From Acidobacteriota bacterium (GTDB lineage Bacteria > Acidobacteriota > Polarisedimenticolia > Gp22-AA2), in contig JACOUZ010000040.1 of NCBI GenBank assembly GCA_016177515.1, positions 1-6,681 of the forward strand: a DNA stretch of 6,681 bases, in the 5' to 3' direction. Within the stretch, counting starts at the first letter, position 1. The number at the start of each line of letters is the position of its first letter. This document shows, piece by piece, positions 1-5,287 of this stretch. The notes below the pieces were generated by a model. That model saw only the letters and a list, made by a program, of their open reading frames with translations, was not told the DNA's origin and did no database searches. Both the position numbers and the translations under genes were made by a program.

Positions 1-140
1 GGAATGAGCCAGCGGGAAAGCGCGTGCGCGAGCGAAACGGGCGATATTGTTGCCGATGGCGCCGCCGCAAGTCAAACCGCACCGGGGGACCTCCAGCAGG
101 CCACGGGGAGGGCACCCACACGGCTGCGGGGCACGCCTCC

Positions 141-203
141 GCGCGCCCGGATGAGCCGGCACGGTCGTGCTCATTTTGTAAGTTTTCTGGCTCACAGGCG
201 CGC
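141..203. other. Nested hairpin 1 inside the element
   Basis: GCGCGCC at 141-147 pairs with GGCGCGC at 197-203. Inside it, TGAGCC at 152-157 pairs with GGCTCA at 189-194. GCAC at 159-162 can pair with GTGC at 167-170 across a four-base loop. The remaining part, roughly 171-188, is AT-rich in an otherwise very GC-rich region and would be unpaired. The three helices are mutually compatible, which is more order than chance GC pairing usually gives, but no energy calculation was made. Confidence 0.5.
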
Positions 204-217
204 TCGGCTCGGCCTCG

Positions 218-258
218 GCCCGCCTGCTCCGCTGAAATTCGCGGAGATTCCGGCGGGC
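218..258. other. Nested hairpin 2 inside the element
   Basis: GCCCGCC at 218-224 pairs with GGCGGGC at 252-258. Inside it CTCCGC at 227-232 pairs with GCGGAG at 241-246, leaving an eight-base loop TGAAATTC at 233-240 and a small asymmetric internal loop (225-226 against 247-251). As in the first hairpin, the stem is GC-rich and the loop AT-rich. It stacks next to the inner end of the right arm of the large inverted repeat. Confidence 0.55.
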
Positions 259-434
259 TCTCGGACGGCCCCGCAGCCGTGTGGCTGCCCTCCCCGTCAC
301 CGCGTGAGATCCTCCGGCACCACTTGAAACACGCCCTCGGGACAGACGATTGCCCTGAATCACCTTGCGAGCGGCGGCGCAGGATGACCGGGTGACGGTG
401 CGGACGCGCTTTGCCGGCGGGGCCTTCCCGAGGT

Positions 435-465
435 GCGGCGGATACGCCGCCGCCGTTCAGCGGCG
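435..465 (-). terminator. Tandem GC hairpins after the leftward gene
   Basis: GCGGCG (435-440), loop GATA, CGCCGC (445-450) is a perfect six-pair hairpin. It is followed directly by CGCCG (451-455), loop TTCAG, CGGCG (461-465), a five-pair hairpin. They lie 8 bp past the TGA (473-475) of the minus-strand gene, where a terminator would be expected. There is no T-run on either side, so a classical Rho-independent terminator is not shown. They may act as a weak terminator or 3'-end stabiliser, or be chance GC symmetry. Confidence 0.3.
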
Positions 466-472
466 CCGCGGG

Positions 473-1450
473 TCAGAAGGCGGCGGTGACGCCGAGACGG
501 TAGCGCACGCGCGACCAGCCCTCTTCGGCGCCGGAAGAGCGCACGTCGATGTCGAGGCTGTCCGTCTCGCCCGGCGCAAGGACCATGGTGTCCATGTGGG
601 CGAAGGGGTGCGCGGCGGACGATGCGTCGGCGCTCACGGTGGCCAGCTCGCCCCGCAGGGCGACTTCAACCTGAAGCCGGCCCCCCGAAACCAGGGCCGG
701 GGTCAGGGTCACCTCCACTTCCTCTTTGCGATAGCGCCTGGCCCCGGCCGCGTCGGGCTCGAGGGTCACGTTGAAGGAAAAGTGATTGCCTGCTTCGCGT
801 CCGATCGCCGCCCGCAGCCGGTTGCTCTTCATCGGCTTCGGCTCCTCGTCTCCCTCGCCCCGGGACACGGTCAGGACGAAGTCCACAAAACGTGCCTCCG
901 GCTCGGAGTCCGCGGCGGGCGTGCCGCAGCGCACCCGGAACGCCAGCTTTCCCTGGGTGACGGCGGAGGAATACACTTCGACGAGCTTTTCTTCATAAGG
1001 CTTCAGGACGATGGCCGCGCGCACGCGATCGGGCGGGCGCGGTCTGGAGCCGGCCTTGGCCCCGGCGAGGACGCTGCGCGTCTCGGTCTCGATGCGCAGG
1101 GCGCATCCTCCGGCCGCGGACAGAGTGGGGCTGAGGCGGGCGGTCAGCTCCACCATCTCGCGCGCCTGGCTGTCGGTGCGGCTGATCAGGGTGGCCGCCT
1201 TCTTCAGCACGCCGGTGCTGCCCGAAAAGACGTCGGCGACATCGGTTCCCAGGGACAGGGTGCCCCGGCGGTCCACGGCGACCGTCTCGATGGTGACGCG
1301 CACCGCCCCCGCCGGCCGCTCCGCCTCATCGCCTTCCGCGGCCGCCCCGGGCGCGGCGCCGAGGATGGACAGAAGCGCCGCGGCGGCCGCGACCAGGACC
1401 CGCCGCGGAACGGCGGCGCGCGCCTGCCCCTGCGTCGATCCCCGGCTCAT
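473..1450 (-). CDS. Exported protein with two related beta-rich domains
   Basis: I do not recognise the family. The 325-residue product starts at the ATG just after the divergent promoter gap. It has a basic N-region (R11, R16, R17), a hydrophobic core at about 18-38 and a likely signal-peptidase site after AAA38, so the mature protein should lie in the periplasm or outer envelope. The mature part is rich in alternating beta-strand patterns and seems to hold two related halves, about 97-175 and 243-321. Each has a Thr/Ser-Pro strand, a Gly-Gly turn, then an A/M-x-VL-x-P strand and a closing R-V-R strand. The only two cysteines of the mature protein, C116 and C175, are both in the first half and could form a disulfide. 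The C-terminus (V315, Y317, L319, V321, A323, F325) alternates hydrophobic residues and ends in Phe, like a BAM-type beta-signal, but about 290 residues with polar linkers argue for stacked beta-sandwiches rather than a clear barrel. The Shine-Dalgarno sequence is weak: GGAG lies only one base before the ATG. Confidence 0.75.
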   Translation of the reverse strand: MSRGSTQGQARAAVPRRVLVAAAAALLSILGAAPGAAAEGDEAERPAGAVRVTIETVAVDRRGTLSLGTDVADVFSGSTGVLKKAATLISRTDSQAREMVELTARLSPTLSAAGGCALRIETETRSVLAGAKAGSRPRPPDRVRAAIVLKPYEEKLVEVYSSAVTQGKLAFRVRCGTPAADSEPEARFVDFVLTVSRGEGDEEPKPMKSNRLRAAIGREAGNHFSFNVTLEPDAAGARRYRKEEVEVTLTPALVSGGRLQVEVALRGELATVSADASSAAHPFAHMDTMVLAPGETDSLDIDVRSSGAEEGWSRVRYRLGVTAAF

Positions 1451-1478
1451 GCTCCACAGGCTACCACAACGACTCGGG

Positions 1479-1484
1479 TATAAT
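1479..1484 (+). promoter_or_regulatory. Perfect -10 box TATAAT ahead of gatC
   Basis: TATAAT lies 21 bp before the gatC ATG, which would give a leader of about 15 nt. No convincing TTGACA-like -35 box is found at 16-18 bp spacing (the bases there read about ACAGGC), and there is no TG extended -10. On the opposite strand the same bases read TATACC (1482-1477), a 4/6 match to a -10 box for the divergent gene. A GAGG at 1492-1495 is a plausible ribosome binding site ten bases before the gatC start. Confidence 0.5.
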
Positions 1485-1505
1485 CCGTGGCGAGGCGCAC
1501 CGCCC

Positions 1506-1793
1506 ATGGCGATCACCAGAGACGAAGTCCTGCACCTCGCGAAGCTGGCCAACCTCGAATTCACCGGGGAGGAAATCGACCGCTTCACGCGCCAGATCGG
1601 CTCGATTCTCGACTACGTGGCGCGCCTGAACGAGATCGACACCTCCGCCATCGAGCCGACCTCCCATGTCGAAAGCGGCTCGCACGCGTTGCGGGATGAC
1701 GCGCTCCGGCCTTCGATCCCGCGCGAGGAGGCGCTCGCGAACGCCCCGGAGTCCGACGGCAGCCACTTCAAGGTCCCGAAGGTGATCGGGTGA
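1506..1793 (+). CDS. gatC: Asp-tRNA(Asn)/Glu-tRNA(Gln) amidotransferase subunit C
   Basis: GatC is the small scaffold subunit of the GatCAB amidotransferase. That enzyme turns Glu-tRNA(Gln) and/or Asp-tRNA(Asn) into Gln-tRNA(Gln) and Asn-tRNA(Asn) in the cytoplasm, and GatC wraps around GatA and GatB. The 95-residue length is typical. Family landmarks run through the whole protein: an N-terminal ITRDEVLHLAKLA helix (3-15), a helix with F27-x-x-Q30 and ILDYV (34-38), LNEIDT (41-46), EPTSHV (50-55), the LRDD-x-x-RPSI-x-REEAL stretch (62-77), and the C-terminal FKVPKVIG (89-95). The ATG at 1506 fits the family's usual start. It is the first gene of a rightward operon, and its TGA overlaps the gatA GTG by four bases. 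Confidence 0.96.
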   Translation: MAITRDEVLHLAKLANLEFTGEEIDRFTRQIGSILDYVARLNEIDTSAIEPTSHVESGSHALRDDALRPSIPREEALANAPESDGSHFKVPKVIG

Positions 1794-3265
1794 GCGGGCT
1801 CGCCGGCCGGACGATCGGCGAGATCCAGTCGCTGGTCGCCTCCGGAAAGGCGAGCGCGGTCGAGGTCTGCCGCGCCCACCTCGAGCGCGCCCGCGCCCTC
1901 GAGCCGCGCCTGAAGGCGTTCCGCGCTCTGCTCGAGGCGGAGGCCCTGGGGGAGGCCGCGCGGGTCGACCGCGAGCGGGCCGCGGGGCGTCCTCCCGGCG
2001 CTCTCGCCGGCGTGCCGATTGCCGTCAAGGATGTCCTGTGCGTGCGCGGCGCGCCCGCCACGTGCGGCTCGCGCATACTCGAGCACCACGTCCCGATCGA
2101 AGACGCCACCTGCGTGGCCCGCCTGCGCCGGGCGGGGGCGGTCATCCTGGGCAAGACGAACATGGACGAGTTTGCGATGGGATCTTCCACCGAGAACTCG
2201 GCCTTCGAGAAGACTGCGAACCCATGGGCCCTCGACCGCGTGCCGGGCGGATCGAGCGGCGGATCGGCGGCCGCCGTGGCCGCGCGCGCGGTCCCGGCCG
2301 CGCTCGGCACCGACACGGGCGGATCGATCCGGCAGCCTGCGGCCTTCTGCGGCATCCCCGGCATGAAACCGACCTACGGCCGGGTGTCGCGCTACGGTCT
2401 GGTGGCCTTCGCCTCCTCGCTCGATCAGGCCGGCCCCTTCGGGCTGACGGTCGAGGACGTGGCGCGCGTCCTGCAGGTCATCGCCGGCCACGACCCGCTC
2501 GATTCCACTTCGGCCCCGGAGGGCGTCCCGGACTACCTCGCGGCCCTGCGAGGCGGCGCCTCGGGCCTGCGCCTCGGCGTGCCAGCCGAGTACTTCGCGG
2601 CCGGTATGGATAAGGAGATCGACGCCTCGGTCAGGTCCGCGCTCCGGATCGCCGAGCGCCTGGGCGCGCGCCTGGAGGAGATCTCCCTGCCGCACACCGG
2701 CTACGCCATTCCCGCCTACTACATCATCGCCACCGCCGAGGCCAGCAGCAACCTCGCGCGCTACGACGGCGTGCGCTACGGACACCGCGCCCGGGGCGCC
2801 CAGCAACTGGTCCCTCTCTACACGCGCACGCGCACCGAGGGCTTCGGCGCCGAGGTCAAGAGGCGCATCATGCTCGGCACGTACGTCCTGTCCTCCGGGT
2901 ACTACGACGCCTATTACCTGAAAGGGCAGAAGGTCCGGACGCTGATCCGCCGCGATTTCGAGCGCGCCTTCGAGAAGGTGGATGTGATCCTGACGCCGAC
3001 TTCACCGACCCCGGCCTTCCGCTTCGGAGAAAAGGCCGACGACCCCCTGGCGATGTACCTCTCGGACATCTATACGGTCACCCTCAACCTCGCGGGCCTG
3101 CCGGGGATCTCGATCCCCTGCGGCCTGACGCGCGATCGCCTGCCGATTGGTCTTCAGATCGTCGGCCGCCGCTTCGATGAGGAGACCGTCCTGCGCCTGG
3201 CCGCGGCGCTCGAGGCGGAGCTGAAGTTCCACCAGCACTCCCCGCCGCTCGCGGGACAACCGTGA
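1790..3265 (+). CDS. gatA: Asp-tRNA(Asn)/Glu-tRNA(Gln) amidotransferase subunit A
   Basis: GatA is the glutaminase subunit of GatCAB. It releases ammonia from glutamine, and the ammonia is channelled to GatB to amidate mischarged tRNA. The 491-residue product belongs to the amidase-signature family. The Ser-cisSer-Lys triad is complete: K80 in PIAVKD, S155 in GGSSGGS (153-159), and nucleophile S179 in GTDTGGSIRQP (173-183). GatA-type landmarks include GKTNMDEFAMGSSTENS (121-137), KPTYGRVSRYGL (193-204), SSNLARYDGVRYG (319-331) and SSGYYDAYYLKGQKVR (368-383), which separate it from generic amidases. The GTG start at 1790 overlaps the gatC stop; AAGGTG at 1779-1784 is a fair ribosome binding site five bases upstream. 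GatB, which holds the tRNA kinase/amidation site, is not downstream as it often is, so it must be encoded elsewhere. Whether Gln-tRNA, Asn-tRNA or both are made cannot be told from this gene. Confidence 0.97.
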   Translation: MSGLAGRTIGEIQSLVASGKASAVEVCRAHLERARALEPRLKAFRALLEAEALGEAARVDRERAAGRPPGALAGVPIAVKDVLCVRGAPATCGSRILEHHVPIEDATCVARLRRAGAVILGKTNMDEFAMGSSTENSAFEKTANPWALDRVPGGSSGGSAAAVAARAVPAALGTDTGGSIRQPAAFCGIPGMKPTYGRVSRYGLVAFASSLDQAGPFGLTVEDVARVLQVIAGHDPLDSTSAPEGVPDYLAALRGGASGLRLGVPAEYFAAGMDKEIDASVRSALRIAERLGARLEEISLPHTGYAIPAYYIIATAEASSNLARYDGVRYGHRARGAQQLVPLYTRTRTEGFGAEVKRRIMLGTYVLSSGYYDAYYLKGQKVRTLIRRDFERAFEKVDVILTPTSPTPAFRFGEKADDPLAMYLSDIYTVTLNLAGLPGISIPCGLTRDRLPIGLQIVGRRFDEETVLRLAAALEAELKFHQHSPPLAGQP

Positions 3266-5202
3266 GACGGGACCGCCTCCCCCTGCGCCGTCTCGCTGCG
3301 GCCACGGCCCTGGCGGCGTGCCTGGGGGCAGCGTCGGGCGGCACGGCGGCGGACAGGGCCGATCCGCCGGACGCGCCGCCGGCGCGCCGGCTCGATCCCC
3401 CCCGGGAGCGCGCCGCAGGGGTGGGACCGCTCCCGCCCGGCGAGCGCGCCGTGCTGGAAAGCGGCAAGGATCTGGCGCTCGAGGTGCCGGTGCGAGCCGG
3501 CGACTCCTATGTCTCGCTCGGCCACCGGTACCTGGCGGACCTGCGCGAGCTGGCGCAGGTCCGCTCCCGAAACGGCGATCGCCTGCCCGCCGCGGGAGGC
3601 GTCCTGCTCATTCCCTACGCCTCTCTGAACGACGATTACAAGGTGAAGGCGATCCTGGACCTCTACCCCGGGGACGGCCCGCGCGACGGCGGCTGGGTCC
3701 ACCGCGCGGGGGCCGGGCGGCAGCGCGCCTCGGAGGAGAGCCTCTGGAGCCTGTCGCTCTGGCTGACGGGCCGTGGGGAGAATTTCGCTTCTCTTGCCGA
3801 CCGCAACGGGCTTCCCGGGCTGATCCCGTCGCAGGGGCAGGAGATCGTCGTGCCGGCCGAGTTGCTGCTGCCGCCCTTCGCGCGCCTGGCGGCGTCGCCC
3901 CTCGCCGACGGCCGGATTGCGCCGCCGGCCGACGGCGACGTCGCAAGCGACGACTTCACCGAGGTCCCCCCCGATGCCGAGCCGGGGCCGGCGCCGCCCG
4001 CCGGGCCGCCAAGCGGCCCGGTGACCGACGCCACCGGGCAGCTCACCTTCGGCGCCGATGAGGCCGGGGCCTTCGGGAAGTACCGGCTGAAGCGCGGCGA
4101 GGCCCTCTACTCGGTCGTGATGCGCTTCACGGGGCGGGTCGACAGCCACGACGTGAACGATCTGGCGCTGGCGATCGCCGCGCGCAACGGCATCCAGGAC
4201 GTCACCGCCATCCCCACCGGCCATGCCGTGAAGATCCCCATGGACGACCTGCTCCCGGAATACCTGCCCGGCCGGGATCCCCGGCGCCAGGCCTGGGAGA
4301 AGAGCCGGCTGAAAATCGCCCGCTACACCAACCCGTCGCGCAGCCGTAACCTCGATGGCGTGACGGTGATCCTGGACGCGGGGCACGGCGGGCGCGATCG
4401 CGGCGCCGCGCACAACGGCATCTCGGAACACGAGTACGTCTATGACGTTCTCTGCCGCATCAAGGCGAGGCTGGAGCAGGACACCGCGGCGCGGGTGCTG
4501 ACCACCATCAGGGACCGGAAGGAGGGTTACCGGATCCGCGAGTCGACCCGGCTGGTCCGGAACAAGGCGGAGGTCCTCCTGACCGACCCGCCGTTCCCCC
4601 TGACCGAGCCTAACGTCAGCGTCAATCTGAGATGGTACCTGACGAACGCCCACTTCCGCCGGCTGGTGTCGGAGGGCAGCGACCCGCTCAAGATTGTCTT
4701 CACCAGCCTGCACGCCGACGCGCGCCACCCGGGCCTGGGCGGCGCGATGGTCTACGTGCCGGGCGAGGCGTACCGCCGCGGCCGCTACGGGTACACCGGC
4801 CCCGTGTACGCCCGCACCCGCGAGGCGCGGGAGCATCCGTACGTGTCGTTCACGCGCGCCGAGAGGGAGCGGTCGGAAGGCCTGTCGCGCCAGTTCGCGT
4901 CGGCACTGGTGAAGGCGTTCCGGGCCAGCGGCGTGGCGGTGCATCCCTACGACCCGGTGCGCGAGCGCATCGTCCGGCGGCGCCGGTCATGGGTCCCTGC
5001 GGTCCTGCGCTGCAGCGAAGTGCCGGTCCAGGTGCTGGTCGAGGTGAGCAACCTGAGCAACCGTGCCGACAGCCTCCTGCTGTCAGACCCTGCCCACCGG
5101 CAGAAGGTCGCCGACGCCTACGTCGAGGCCCTGCATCTCTATTACGGCGAGCCCCCGCCCCGCCCGCCCGCCTCCCGGATGGTCACCTCCCGGGGGAACT
5201 GA
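3262..5202 (+). CDS. LysM-containing N-acetylmuramoyl-L-alanine amidase
   Basis: This is a 646-residue exported peptidoglycan hydrolase of the zinc-dependent Amidase_3 family, which cuts the bond between MurNAc and the L-alanine of the stem peptide. The C-terminal catalytic domain covers about 366-627. Likely zinc ligands are H375 (DAGHGG, 372-377), E389 (GISEHE) and H484 (TSLHADA, 481-487); the likely catalytic glutamate is E594 in VLVEVSNLSN (591-600). Ahead of it are three LysM-like modules: about 76-118, 157-198 and 274-326, the last being clearest (YRLKRGEALYSV ... VKIP). A Pro/Ala/Gly-rich linker (about 222-257) separates modules 2 and 3. The N-terminus is a signal peptide with a perfect lipobox, LAAC at 17-20, so a lipoprotein is likely; cleavage near TAA30 is the alternative. 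The catalytic domain looks longer than usual. The GTG start overlaps the gatA stop by four bases and has no strong ribosome binding site, which suggests translational coupling. Confidence 0.88.
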   Translation: MRRDRLPLRRLAAATALAACLGAASGGTAADRADPPDAPPARRLDPPRERAAGVGPLPPGERAVLESGKDLALEVPVRAGDSYVSLGHRYLADLRELAQVRSRNGDRLPAAGGVLLIPYASLNDDYKVKAILDLYPGDGPRDGGWVHRAGAGRQRASEESLWSLSLWLTGRGENFASLADRNGLPGLIPSQGQEIVVPAELLLPPFARLAASPLADGRIAPPADGDVASDDFTEVPPDAEPGPAPPAGPPSGPVTDATGQLTFGADEAGAFGKYRLKRGEALYSVVMRFTGRVDSHDVNDLALAIAARNGIQDVTAIPTGHAVKIPMDDLLPEYLPGRDPRRQAWEKSRLKIARYTNPSRSRNLDGVTVILDAGHGGRDRGAAHNGISEHEYVYDVLCRIKARLEQDTAARVLTTIRDRKEGYRIRESTRLVRNKAEVLLTDPPFPLTEPNVSVNLRWYLTNAHFRRLVSEGSDPLKIVFTSLHADARHPGLGGAMVYVPGEAYRRGRYGYTGPVYARTREAREHPYVSFTRAERERSEGLSRQFASALVKAFRASGVAVHPYDPVRERIVRRRRSWVPAVLRCSEVPVQVLVEVSNLSNRADSLLLSDPAHRQKVADAYVEALHLYYGEPPPRPPASRMVTSRGN

Positions 5203-5233
5203 AGCCCCCCAGGCGGGCGCCCTGTTTGACTTC

Positions 5234-5272
5234 CGGCGGACTCTTGAAGCGCGACGAGGCAGGGGTCCGCCG
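5234..5272. terminator. Hairpin between convergent genes
   Basis: CGGCGGAC (5234-5241) pairs perfectly with GTCCGCCG (5265-5272). The stem continues inward through 5242-5246 against 5260-5264, with two G·T wobbles, giving about 13 pairs around a 13-nt loop. It lies in the 85-bp gap between the amidase stop (5202) and the protease stop (5288), where a two-way terminator is expected. There is no T-run on either side, so intrinsic termination in the classical form is not shown. It could also block RNA degradation from the 3' end. Confidence 0.4.
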
Positions 5273-5287
5273 CCGGGAGTCTCCGCG

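Larger units (their letters stand above)
103..297. repeat. 195-bp element with 30-nt inverted arms
   Basis: Positions 103-132 and 268-297 are reverse complements at 29 of 30 positions; the only mismatch is C115 opposite C285. Position i pairs with 400-i throughout. The 135-nt interior contains two further self-complementary units (141-203 and 218-258) that nest inside the outer arms, so the whole could fold as a closed multi-branch structure. No target-site duplication is visible directly outside the arms (CC at 101-102, CA at 298-299). It could be a structured non-coding RNA or leader on either strand, a miniature inverted-repeat mobile element, or a DNA cruciform. The sequence shows the symmetry; the function is unknown. 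Confidence 0.75.
1..472. other. Gene-poor region with structured DNA
   Basis: No convincing gene is seen here. Several frames stay open, as expected in GC-rich DNA, but their translations are rich in Arg, Pro and Ala, have no recognisable family pattern, and run straight through a long inverted repeat. The stretch holds the 103-297 inverted-repeat element, a plain segment at 298-434, and two small GC hairpins at 435-465 next to the stop of the leftward gene. No tRNA T-loop, rRNA, tmRNA, SRP or RNase P signature was recognised on either strand. A leftward gene could begin near the left edge, but too little of it is present to support one. Confidence 0.6.

Noticed and set aside
1..174. Leftward frames open to the left edge: one from ATG 174, another from GTG 82 with GGAGGT at 94-89 six bases upstream
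   Set aside because: The GTG frame has good ribosome-binding spacing, but only 27 very Arg-rich residues are in the window. The ATG frame contains a more protein-like stretch but no ribosome binding site and runs through one arm of the inverted repeat. The two conflict, so neither is supported.
244..284. Phrase resembling part of a cobalamin riboswitch (GAGATTCCGGC ... CCCCGCAGCCGTG)
   Set aside because: Other conserved parts, such as the GCCACTG segment, the second GGGAAGG and the AGACCTGCC end, are not found on either strand, and no rightward gene follows.
1..395. Two overlapping rightward reading frames (4-327 and 24-395)
   Set aside because: They pass through the inverted-repeat element, have Arg/Pro/Ala-rich translations without family patterns, lack ribosome binding sites, and each would mean coding in a self-complementary region.
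365..1483. Long rightward open frame opposite the exported-protein gene
   Set aside because: It is antisense to a gene with a signal peptide and a coherent beta-strand pattern. Its own translation is Gly/Arg/Ala-rich and patternless, as expected for a GC-rich shadow frame.
1451..1588. N-terminal extension of the leftward exported protein to a start at 1588
   Set aside because: It would overlap the gatC start and its promoter and bury the signal peptide 46 residues deeper. The ATG at 1450 places the signal peptide properly.
1613..2806. Leftward 397-codon frame opposite gatC and gatA
   Set aside because: It is a shadow of gatA, whose catalytic triad and family motifs are complete on the plus strand.
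3154..4944. Leftward 596-codon frame opposite gatA and the amidase gene
   Set aside because: It is a shadow frame: no domain pattern, and the plus strand holds LysM and Amidase_3 motifs with all expected zinc ligands.
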